Positions 29,756 to 37,316 of a DNA stretch of 64,000 nt are shown here, piece after piece. The first letter of the stretch is position 1. Every line of letters begins with the position of its first letter. Made by a program: the position numbers and the translations under genes. Source of the stretch: Duncaniella sp. (GTDB lineage: Bacteria; Bacteroidota; Bacteroidia; Bacteroidales; Muribaculaceae). The notes under the pieces are model-generated. The model saw nothing but the letters and a program-made list of their open reading frames with translations. It was not told the DNA's origin and did not search any database. The stretch lies in contig JAIDUB010000081.1 in the NCBI GenBank assembly GCA_029060405.1, positions 1 to 64,000 on the forward strand, in the 5' to 3' direction.

Positions 29756-30526
29756 ATGCAACTGACATTTCTTGGAACCGGCACTTCAACGGGCGTTCCC
29801 ACACCGGCATGTCACTGTGATATATGCCTGTCAGACGACCCTCACGACAAGCGCCTGCGCGCGTCGGCTCTCGTGGAATCAGCCGGGAAAAACATACTTA
29901 TCGACTGCGGCCCCGACTTCCGCTATCAGGCCCTCCGTGCCGGAATAGAGCGGATCGACGCCGTACTCGTCACCCACTCCCATTACGACCACGTGGGCGG
30001 CTTCGACGATTTGCGTGCCTACTGCGCCCTGCTGCCCGGCAACCGCATGCCCGTGTACTGCACCGCCGATGTTGCAGCCGACTTCCACGCACGGATGCCA
30101 TATTGCTTCGCCGAGCACCCGTATCCCGGCGTGCCGAAATTTGACATCCACATCATCGACAAAGAACCATTCACCGCGGCAGGAGCGGAAGTGATGCCGT
30201 TTCCCGTCATGCACCGCAATCTCGAGATACGCGGTTACCACATCGGCAACCTCGCCTATGTCACTGACTGCCTCGTCATGCCCGAAGAATCACGCAAAAT
30301 AGTGGAAGGAGTCGATACGCTCGTGATCAATGCCCTCCGCTTCAAGCCCCATTACTCCCACATGTCGCTTTCACAGGCACTCGAAGAAATCGCCCTGCTG
30401 CATCCCCGTCGAGCCTACCTGACCCACATGAGCCACGATATAGGCTACCACCGCGATCTCCCCGTACATCTCCCGCCCCACGTCCATCCCGCCTCCGACG
30501 GCCTCCGTATCCACATACCTGATTGA
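29756..30526 (+). CDS. MBL-fold metallo-hydrolase (PhnP-like)
   Basis: MQLTFLGTGTSTGVPTPACHCDICLSDD, THSHYDHVGGFDDL, LTHMSHDIGYH. Confidence 0.9.
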   Translation: MQLTFLGTGTSTGVPTPACHCDICLSDDPHDKRLRASALVESAGKNILIDCGPDFRYQALRAGIERIDAVLVTHSHYDHVGGFDDLRAYCALLPGNRMPVYCTADVAADFHARMPYCFAEHPYPGVPKFDIHIIDKEPFTAAGAEVMPFPVMHRNLEIRGYHIGNLAYVTDCLVMPEESRKIVEGVDTLVINALRFKPHYSHMSLSQALEEIALLHPRRAYLTHMSHDIGYHRDLPVHLPPHVHPASDGLRIHIPD

Positions 30527-30652
30527 GAATATTAGCGCGATAACGCTGATTATTACTAACTTTTGCAAGTTTTTTTGCCGTTTTTGCTTGTATGTTTAAA
30601 AATTTTTTTAATTTTGCCGCATAATCCAATTTTTTAATAAACTTTCCTGAAA

Positions 30653-30829
30653 ATGAAAAATTTAGTTGAAAAGATCGCTACTCTTTGCGAAAACTTCGCA
30701 AAAGATGCAGTTGCTCAGGTTGAGAGCGGCAACAAGGCTGCCGGTGCCCGCGCACGCAAAGTATCTCTCGAACTCGAGAAAGCTATGAAAGAATTCCGTA
30801 AACTCTCTATCGAAGAGTCGAAGAAATAA
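30653..30829 (+). CDS. Histone H1-like (Hc1 family) small basic protein, 58 aa
   Basis: My translation: MKNLVEKIATLCENFAKDAVAQVESGNKAAGARARKVSLELEKAMKEFRKLSIEESKK. Not in the supplied ORF list (<60 aa). TAATTTTG -7 element at 30609-30616. Confidence 0.8.
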   Translation: MKNLVEKIATLCENFAKDAVAQVESGNKAAGARARKVSLELEKAMKEFRKLSIEESKK

Positions 30830-30859
30830 CTTTCTGATCCACACAATCCGCTACATCAC

Positions 30860-30916
30860 AGGGATAAACCATTCTGAGGCATATGCTTCAGGTGGGTGTA
30901 TCCCTTGATTTTTTAT
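30860..30916 (+). terminator. Intrinsic terminator downstream of the histone-like gene
   Basis: agggat...atccct outer stem with inner ctgaggcatatgcttcag, then tgatttttt. Confidence 0.8.
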
Positions 30917-30949
30917 AAGTAAGTTACTTACTGTTTTTTTATACTATAC

Positions 30950-31717
30950 ATGAAACAGATACGCGAGTTTACGGTGAAATCGGCGGAGCGATACGGCGAG
31001 CTGTACGCACTGCTGACACTGACCACTACCGATGGCCTCGAACTCCCCGAGTGTAGGCCCGGTCAGTTTGTTCAGGTCGCGGTGGAAGCTCCCGGTGTTT
31101 TCCTGCGCCGTCCTATATCGATTAATTCCGTCGACATCGCCGAGGGGGTTCTCACCCTGCTTGTGCGTGATGCCGGCAAAGCGACCCACCAACTTGTAAA
31201 CATGACTGCCGGCGAGAGGCTTAACATCATCTTACCCCTCGGCAATGGTTTTACTACCGGTCTCCCCGCCGGAAGCCGCGTGCTTCTTGCCGGTGGCGGA
31301 GTGGGTGTCGCTCCTATGTTTTATCTCGGCACCGAGCTCAAGCGCGAGGGACTCGCTCCCGAATTCCTGTTGGGAGCGCGGTCGGCTGACCAGTTGCTGA
31401 TGCTCGATGAGTTCCGCAAAATAGGCGAGGTACATATCTGCACTGACGACGGCAGTCTTGGCACTCATGGTGTCGTGACTGATCATGAGGTGCTCTCGAC
31501 ACACTTGGACCGGATATATTGCTGCGGCCCGGCTCCGATGATGAAAGCCGTGGCACGCGTGGCACGTGAGAAGGGCGTGGAGTGTGAAGTATCGCTCGAA
31601 AACATGATGGCATGCGGATTGGGCGCATGCCTGTGCTGCGTCGAAAAAACTGTCAGGGGCAATGTGTGTGTATGCACCGAAGGCCCGGTGTTTAACATTT
31701 CAGAACTAACATGGTAA
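30950..31717 (+). CDS. pyrK: Dihydroorotate dehydrogenase electron transfer subunit
   Basis: PGQFVQVAV, FLRRPISINSVD, LLAGGGVGVAPM and the C-rich CGLGACLCCVEKTVRGNVCVCTEGPVF. Confidence 0.93.
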   Translation: MKQIREFTVKSAERYGELYALLTLTTTDGLELPECRPGQFVQVAVEAPGVFLRRPISINSVDIAEGVLTLLVRDAGKATHQLVNMTAGERLNIILPLGNGFTTGLPAGSRVLLAGGGVGVAPMFYLGTELKREGLAPEFLLGARSADQLLMLDEFRKIGEVHICTDDGSLGTHGVVTDHEVLSTHLDRIYCCGPAPMMKAVARVAREKGVECEVSLENMMACGLGACLCCVEKTVRGNVCVCTEGPVFNISELTW

Positions 31718-31720
31718 GTC

Positions 31721-32626
31721 ATGGCAAATCTTGAAGTAAAACTCGGTCAGCTGACCATGAAGAATCCCGTAGCCACGGCGTCGGGAACATTCGGCTACGG
31801 AGAGGAATATGCTCCTTTTATTGACCTGTCGCGTCTGGGGGCGTATATAGTTAAAGGCACCACGCTTCTGCCCCGCGAGGGCAACCCTTATCCGCGCATG
31901 GTGGAGACTCCTTCGGGTATGCTGAATGCCGTGGGGCTGCAAAACAAGGGCGTGGATTATTTTATCGAGCATATCTATCCGCGTATCAAGGAGATAGATT
32001 CACACATGATAGTTAATGTGTCAGGTTCGCGTGTGGATGACTACGTTGAGACCGCCCGCCGCCTTGCCCCTCTTGATGGCGTGGCTGCCATCGAGGTCAA
32101 TATCTCGTGTCCTAACGTGAAGGAAGGCGGTATGGCATTCGTTCCCACATGCGAGGGCGCTGCTGAAGTCACTGCTGCGGTACGCAAGGCATTCCCGCGT
32201 GAAATGATTGTGAAGCTGTCGCCTAATGTCACGAGCATCGCCGATATCGCCCGCGCTGTCGAAGCCGAGGGCGCCGACTCGGTTTCGCTCATCAACACTC
32301 TCATGGGTATGGCTATCGATACGGAGCGCCGCCGTCCTTATCTGTCGACCGTTACCGGCGGATTGTCGGGGGCTGCCGTGCGTCCCGTCGCTGTAAGAAT
32401 GGTATGGCAGGTGAAAAAAGCGGTGAAAATTCCGGTGATAGGTCTGGGAGGTATCATGAACGGACGCGATGCCATTGAATTCATGCTTGCCGGCGCTACA
32501 GCGGTGCAGGTAGGTACAGCCAATTTTATCGATCCGGCAGTTACGGTTAAAATCGTTGACTATATCGATGACTGGTGCTCCCGCCACGGCGTTGCCGATA
32601 TCAATGAAATCGTGGGGGAAATCTGA
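31721..32626 (+). CDS. pyrD: Dihydroorotate dehydrogenase, intact copy
   Basis: [72 protein letters not shown]. Confidence 0.96.
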   Translation: MANLEVKLGQLTMKNPVATASGTFGYGEEYAPFIDLSRLGAYIVKGTTLLPREGNPYPRMVETPSGMLNAVGLQNKGVDYFIEHIYPRIKEIDSHMIVNVSGSRVDDYVETARRLAPLDGVAAIEVNISCPNVKEGGMAFVPTCEGAAEVTAAVRKAFPREMIVKLSPNVTSIADIARAVEAEGADSVSLINTLMGMAIDTERRRPYLSTVTGGLSGAAVRPVAVRMVWQVKKAVKIPVIGLGGIMNGRDAIEFMLAGATAVQVGTANFIDPAVTVKIVDYIDDWCSRHGVADINEIVGEI

Positions 32627-32680
32627 TGATTAATGATTAATGATTCATGATTCATGATTCACGATTCATGATTAATGATT
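32627..32680 (+). repeat. GATTCAT/GATTAAT heptamer array after pyrD copy 1
   Basis: gattaatgattaatgattcatgattcatgattcacgattcatgattaatgatt. Confidence 0.9.
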
Positions 32681-32682
32681 TT

Positions 32683-32720
32683 CAATGGAGAATTACGGCA
32701 TGCGTCGTATTTCTCCATTT
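32683..32720 (+). terminator. Hairpin downstream of pyrD copy 1 (probable terminator)
   Basis: caatggagaattacggcatgcgtcgtatttctccatttcc, imperfect stem aatggagaa/ttctccatt. Confidence 0.6.
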
Positions 32721-32787
32721 CCAACTACTAATCAGGATTTATTAGGGTAGCCTCAATCATTATTGATTAGTCAATAACATTCAATAC

Positions 32788-32826
32788 AAAAAGCGTACCA
32801 GAGAAATCCAGCACGCTTTTTGTTGT
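32788..32826. terminator. Intrinsic terminator at the cargo left end
   Basis: caaaaagcgt...acgctttttg, 10-bp stem with A/T tracts on both sides. Confidence 0.75.
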
Positions 32827-32855
32827 CTTGGGCAGAATGTAGGTTATACTATACG

Positions 32856-33074
32856 TCAAATGCGTTCATACGTGATTGTGTACTGATGGTACTGAGCAAA
32901 AGTCTGTACTTTAGTCCAGTCAGGCATGCCTACAAAATTTGCTACTGCCTGACACATCAGTTTGAGGTCAGGATTTCCAGAATTGCTGTTAGTGGTGAAT
33001 GTGATGACATCACCCTTTTTGATTTTGCCACAATATAGGTCTTGTTTTGCGACAAGTTTACATCTAAAAGCCAT
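32856..33074 (-). CDS. Small hypothetical protein (72 aa), downstream of and apparently operonic with the nuclease
   Basis: MAFRCKLVAKQDLYCGKIKKGDVITFTTNSNSGNPDLKLMCQAVANFVGM...; 18-nt gap from the nuclease stop. Confidence 0.6.
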   Translation of the reverse strand: MAFRCKLVAKQDLYCGKIKKGDVITFTTNSNSGNPDLKLMCQAVANFVGMPDWTKVQTFAQYHQYTITYERI

Positions 33075-33092
33075 AATTGAGATGATTTTAAG

Positions 33093-34145
33093 TTAAACAT
33101 TGAGTTGGTATGTATCTGAGATGCGTTCCCAAACACACATATTCTTTTCTTTGGTAAGTTGCGGATTGATTTTGAAGACACCTACGAAATTATAGGCTGG
33201 CAGTACACCATAAGCCATTTCTTTCATAAAGGTTATGCGCTTTTGGTTGGAATTGATCCACTGTGCTATATGTTTCGAGCGTTCTTCTTCGGAACGTTTG
33301 TTGTATTCATAAATGTAGCGTCCGTCTTTGGATAATTCATTGTGCCATGTTCGGTGATTGGGTTGCGGCCACCACACAATTTCATCTTTCTTATTAGGAA
33401 CAGCAACTGAACTTACACGAAGATAGCCACGATGTTTTGGTTTGGTACCGAATACCGCTGCAATATCATCAATTGTGGTTAGCCAATCTTCGGAATTTAC
33501 CGAGAAAAAGCCACGTGATTTGTAATATTCGGGTGTTGAGCGAGTAATTGAGTAGTCACAAGGAAGAAAGCGCTCCCCGAGAGCGGAAATACGTCTACGA
33601 ATTTCTGCAACAACTTCATCAACCTGTTTATGGATTTCCTCTAAACTCCCCGATGCTTTGATTACGAATACATCAGCATTGGTCGCATCTGCCACTTCTT
33701 GATTACGGATAGCGTCCTTCGCTTTCTGTGTTTCTTCTTCGTGATACCCCTCGTTTACCTCTATTATCATGCCTACTTGTGGAAGATAGAGGTCCGCGAA
33801 AGCATACCCATCCTTACGTTTGACATATTGCTGGAGTACGAAACGCACACGCATATCGTCAAGTTTATGCCATATCCGATTAATGACATAGGATTCTGTT
33901 GCTTTGTTGGCTATTTTAGCCAACATGTTGGTGATTATTATTCTTTGAAAGTTCATATCTCTTTGGTTTATACCTACACACGAAAAAAGAGCGACAGCCA
34001 AAACTTTTTCCTCATTTGCTTTCGTAGGTTCTGGTAAACCTTTTGCCCAAATAAGTAAAAAGCAGTCTGCGCCCTTGTCGGGTACAAACCAACATTTTGA
34101 CTTATTATTTGGGGCTTTGAAATTTACCAGATTTACGAAAGCCAA
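33093..34145 (-). CDS. Putative PD-(D/E)XK (Vsr/DUF559-like) nuclease, possibly a PvuRts1I/AbaSI-like modification-dependent restriction enzyme
   Basis: TESYVINRIWHKLDDMRVRFVLQQYVKRKDGYAFADLYLPQVGMIIEVNEGYHEEETQKAKDAIRNQEVADATNADVFVIKAS matches the D...ExNxGxH...D..R layout of Vsr/DUF559-type nucleases. A separate C-terminal domain ends AYNFVGVFKINPQLTKEKNMCVWERISDTYQL. Alternative start at Met64 (33956) gives 287 aa. Confidence 0.65.
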   Translation of the reverse strand: MAFVNLVNFKAPNNKSKCWFVPDKGADCFLLIWAKGLPEPTKANEEKVLAVALFSCVGINQRDMNFQRIIITNMLAKIANKATESYVINRIWHKLDDMRVRFVLQQYVKRKDGYAFADLYLPQVGMIIEVNEGYHEEETQKAKDAIRNQEVADATNADVFVIKASGSLEEIHKQVDEVVAEIRRRISALGERFLPCDYSITRSTPEYYKSRGFFSVNSEDWLTTIDDIAAVFGTKPKHRGYLRVSSVAVPNKKDEIVWWPQPNHRTWHNELSKDGRYIYEYNKRSEEERSKHIAQWINSNQKRITFMKEMAYGVLPAYNFVGVFKINPQLTKEKNMCVWERISDTYQLNV

Positions 34146-34163
34146 ATAACTTGTCTAAAAGTT

Positions 34164-34310
34164 ATGTTTGAAATATGTCTTGTTTCAGTCTTTCTGTTTC
34201 TTGCTTCAGCGGTTTTAAGTTTTACTATTCGCAAAATAAGCAAAAATTTCGGAAATATGCAAGAGCATATCGCAGAACTGCCTAAAAAATTGGATGTTGC
34301 CTCATCATAA
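34164..34310 (+). CDS. Putative 48-aa single-pass membrane peptide
   Basis: My translation: MFEICLVSVFLFLASAVLSFTIRKISKNFGNMQEHIAELPKKLDVASS. Begins just upstream of the divergent nuclease ORF and is followed by a terminator. Confidence 0.45.
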   Translation: MFEICLVSVFLFLASAVLSFTIRKISKNFGNMQEHIAELPKKLDVASS

Positions 34311-34311
34311 A

Positions 34312-34345
34312 AATACCCACCCGAATTGTTCCGAGTGGGTATTGG
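34312..34345. terminator. Bidirectional intrinsic terminator within the cargo
   Basis: aatacccac-ccgaattgttccga-gtgggtatt perfect 9-bp stem between convergent ORFs. Confidence 0.75.
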
Positions 34346-34361
34346 GTATTATAGTAGGTAT

Positions 34362-34793
34362 TTAGGATAGTTGAGTATAATCGGGCATAGGAGTTTTCGG
34401 TGGTATTTTAGCACCGGAATTATTCCTATTCCATGTTTTAATTAGATATTGCCAGTTACTCTCTCCGTCTTCATATTTCTTAAGGAAATCTATTAGAGCT
34501 TTTACTTCTCGAGAATTTAATTTATCGGTATATTTACCACCATGTGGGAAATATTCCGGTGTTAAAATTTTCACTGCAATTTCGACAGTAGAATTTTGAG
34601 GGTAGTTACCCGAATCTGAAATATGAAAATGTGGGATATTTCCACCATCATTCATCCAAATGTATATGTAGAGATTATTGAAACGACCAATCTTTGCCAT
34701 TTCAAACAGCCTATCATCATTGGAATTATGTATGTCTAATGACTCAGCGAGCATATTATATAAAAGATATTCATCAAAATTCATTTTATCCAT
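34362..34793 (-). CDS. Hypothetical protein with DUF4160-like PHFH motif (143 aa)
   Basis: MAKIGRFNNLYIYIWMNDGGNIPHFHISDSG resembles the PHFHh core of DUF4160-type small proteins. Confidence 0.6.
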   Translation of the reverse strand: MDKMNFDEYLLYNMLAESLDIHNSNDDRLFEMAKIGRFNNLYIYIWMNDGGNIPHFHISDSGNYPQNSTVEIAVKILTPEYFPHGGKYTDKLNSREVKALIDFLKKYEDGESNWQYLIKTWNRNNSGAKIPPKTPMPDYTQLS

Positions 34794-34871
34794 AATTTTA
34801 TTATTTTAGTTTTTATGATAATTATACTACCCATTCTGCGATTTGTTACAAAATACACGCCTAAAAATATG

Positions 34872-34984
34872 TTAAAAATATCTTAGACCCATGCTTTCGC
34901 ACTCTTTTCGATATTCTTTGTCTTGCTGTCGAGATATGAGTTGCTCCACAAAAGCAGGTTTCAAGCAGATTTGGTCTGCGGCTT
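34872..34984 (-). pseudogene. Possible 3' remnant of an ORF truncated at the pyrD copy-2 junction
   Basis: Open frame ending ...AADQICLKPAFVEQLISRQQDKEYRKECESMGLRYF*; no start codon before the pyrD homology and an in-frame stop shortly beyond. Confidence 0.35.
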
Positions 34985-35773
34985 GGGGCGTATATAGTTG
35001 AAGAAACTACGCTTCTGTCCCGCGAGGGTAACCCTTATCCGCGCATGGTGGAGACTCCTTCGGGTATGCTTAATGCCGTGGGGCTGCAAAACAAGGGCGT
35101 GGATTATTTTATCGAGCATATCTTTCCGCGTATCAAGGAGATAGATTCACGCATGATAGTTAATGTGTCGGGTTCGCGTGTGGATGACTACGTGGAGACC
35201 GCCCGCCGCCTTGCCCCTCTTGATGGCGTGGCTGCCATCGAGGTCAATATCTCGTGTCCTAACGTGAAGGAAGGCGGTATGGCATTCGTTCCCACATGCG
35301 AGGGCGCTGCTGAAGTCACTGCTGCGGTACGCAAGGCATTCCCGCGTGAAATGATTGTGAAGCTGTCGCCTAATGTCACGAGCATCGCCGATATCGCCCG
35401 CGCTGTCGAAGCCGAGGGCGCCGACTCGGTTTCGCTCATCAACACTCTCATGGGTATGGCTATCGATACGGAGCGCCGCCGTCCTTATCTGTCGACCGTT
35501 ACCGGCGGATTGTCGGGGGCTGCCGTGCGTCCCGTCGCTGTAAGAATGGTATGGCAGGTGAAAAAAGCGGTGAAAATTCCGGTGATAGGTCTGGGAGGTA
35601 TCATGAACGGACGCGATGCCATTGAATTCATGCTTGCCGGCGCTACAGCGGTGCAGGTAGGTACAGCCAATTTTATCGATCCGGCAGTTACGGTTAAAAT
35701 CGTTGACTATATCGATGACTGGTGCTCCCGCCACGGCGTTGCCGATATCAATGAAATCGTGGGGGAAATCTGA
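34985..35773 (+). pseudogene. pyrD: 5'-truncated pyrD copy (lacks about the first 40 codons)
   Basis: Near-identical to residues 41-301 of the intact PyrD; no N-terminus and no upstream pyrK. Confidence 0.9.
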
Positions 35774-35848
35774 TGATTCATGATTCATGATTCATGATTA
35801 ACGATTCATGATTAACGATTCATGATTAATGATTATCGATTAATGATT
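35774..35848 (+). repeat. GATTCAT/GATTAAC/GATTAAT heptamer array after pyrD copy 2
   Basis: gattcatgattcatgattcatgattaacgattcatgattaacgattcatgattaatgattatcgattaatgatt. Confidence 0.9.
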
Positions 35849-35850
35849 TT

Positions 35851-35890
35851 CAATGGAGAATTACGACGCATGCCGTAATTCTCCATTTTT
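35851..35890 (+). terminator. Hairpin downstream of pyrD copy 2
   Basis: caatggagaattacgacgcatgccgtaattctccattttt, long near-perfect stem followed by T-rich sequence. Confidence 0.75.
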
Positions 35891-36014
35891 AACTACTAAT
35901 CAGGATTTTGCGCATAAATTGGTTGCTGCCAAAAGCCTTCTGAATTCTCGAGCGTTCCCTTTGCGAACGTCACAATGCGTCCTTCCCGGACTCGAGAGGG
36001 ATATGTGTAGCTTT

Positions 36015-36043
36015 CCTCGCACTGAAGTACGAGGTTTTTGACA
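36015..36043 (+). terminator. Possible intrinsic terminator
   Basis: cctcg-cactgaagta-cgagg followed by ttttt. Confidence 0.5.
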
Positions 36044-36082
36044 ATATTGTGCCTCTGGCACAAACAGTTACCCCCCCCCTAA

Positions 36083-36120
36083 GATTAAGGATTAATCGTT
36101 AATCATGAATCATTAATCAT
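36083..36120 (-). repeat. Short GATTAAT/GATTCAT heptamer array abutting the 3' end of the alcohol dehydrogenase gene
   Basis: Minus strand: aaatgattaatgattcatgattaacgattaatccttaatctt. Confidence 0.85.
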
Positions 36121-37290
36121 TTAAAGGGTGAGCTGATAGATGATGCGGGTCTCGGTGGGAGTGAGGGGGTAGTAGCCGCCAATCACGCCACCTTTGTTTT
36201 TGTGCAGACGCTCCACGAGTTGATCAATATCAGGCTCAGTTATGCCTAATTCATCCATAGTCACGGGCATGCCGAGGCTCTTGAAAAACGTTTTGAGTTT
36301 CATCACGCCCTCCATGGCAGCCTTTTGGTCATCATCTTCTTTTACACCCCATATGCGGCGCGCGAGTTGGGCTCCTTTTTCGGGATGATTCTTGGCCATG
36401 AACGTCATCCACGCGGGGAATACAACCGCCAGCCCGGCACCGTGAGCCACATCATAAAGGGCACTGATTTCATGCTCCATAGCGTGAGAAGCCCAGTCCT
36501 CCTTGCGGCCTGTTCCACACACACCGTTGTGAGCCAGAGTTCCGCTCCACATTATATTGGCACGGGCGTCATAATCGGCAGGATCAGCCATCACCTTAGG
36601 CGCTTCCTCGATTATCGCCATAAGCACGCCTTCGGCCACACGGTCGGTAATCTCCACACAAGGAGTGTCGGAGAAATAGCGCTCGAAGATATGCGCCATC
36701 ATGTCGACTATACCGCAAGCCGTCTGATAAGGCGGGAGAGTGAAAGTTAATTCAGGATTCATCAGCGCGAATTTCGGGCGCAGAGCCACCTCGGTGCGGA
36801 TCGAGATTTTAACCTTGCCGTCGATTTTGGTGATGACGGAATTACCCGAGCCCTCGCTGCCGGCAGCAGGGATGGTGAGTATTACGCCGAGCGGCAGGGT
36901 CTCACCAATCACAGCCTTACCCTCGAAGAAATCCCAGAAGTCGCCATCGTAGGGCACGCCTGCGGCAATAGCCTTGGCCGTGTCAATCACACTGCCTCCG
37001 CCCACAGCAAGCAGAGCGTCAAGCCCCTCGGTACGCATCAGGTCGATACCCTCGCGCACCTTGTCGTCGGTGGGATTGGGTCGCACACCTCCAAGCTCTT
37101 TCCACTCCACGCCTGCCTCGGCAAGCGAAGCGCGCACCTTAGCGAGCAGACCCGAAGCCTCGGCCGAACGACCGCCGTAAACCATCAATACCTTGCGGCC
37201 GAGCATTGAGGTGGTAAGCGCGCCGGCCTGCATCTCCACGCCGCGTCCGAACACATATTTCGTCGGAGTCCAGAAAGTGAAATTTTCCAT
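36121..37290 (-). CDS. Iron-containing alcohol dehydrogenase (BDH-like)
   Basis: MENFTFWTPTKYVFGRGVE, LLAVGGGSVIDTAKAIAAG, HAMEHEISALYDVAHGAGLAVVFPAW. Confidence 0.93.
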   Translation of the reverse strand: MENFTFWTPTKYVFGRGVEMQAGALTTSMLGRKVLMVYGGRSAEASGLLAKVRASLAEAGVEWKELGGVRPNPTDDKVREGIDLMRTEGLDALLAVGGGSVIDTAKAIAAGVPYDGDFWDFFEGKAVIGETLPLGVILTIPAAGSEGSGNSVITKIDGKVKISIRTEVALRPKFALMNPELTFTLPPYQTACGIVDMMAHIFERYFSDTPCVEITDRVAEGVLMAIIEEAPKVMADPADYDARANIMWSGTLAHNGVCGTGRKEDWASHAMEHEISALYDVAHGAGLAVVFPAWMTFMAKNHPEKGAQLARRIWGVKEDDDQKAAMEGVMKLKTFFKSLGMPVTMDELGITEPDIDQLVERLHKNKGGVIGGYYPLTPTETRIIYQLTL

Positions 37291-37316
37291 AATCTTATTG
37301 TATCACTAATTATTGT

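Larger units (their letters stand above)
31838..32740 (+). repeat. Long direct repeat, copy 1 (3' ~87% of pyrD, heptamer array, terminator hairpin)
   Basis: Constant +3147 offset to copy 2 through the pyrD stop; homology runs from ggggcgtatatagtt to aactactaatcaggattt. Confidence 0.97.
34985..35908 (+). repeat. Long direct repeat, copy 2
   Basis: See copy 1. 11 SNPs in the first ~207 bp; no difference seen from 35195 to the pyrD stop codon; then a heptamer array of different length and an inverted hairpin core. Confidence 0.97.

Noticed and set aside
32741-34984. Classic IS element or integrative element
   Set aside because: No transposase, integrase or recombinase ORF and no obvious terminal inverted repeats. 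The duplicated flank is ~0.9 kb rather than a short target-site duplication.
35045-35773. Second functional dihydroorotate dehydrogenase
   Set aside because: Lacks the first ~40 residues present in the intact copy and has no start context at the junction; best treated as a pseudogene or recombination fragment.
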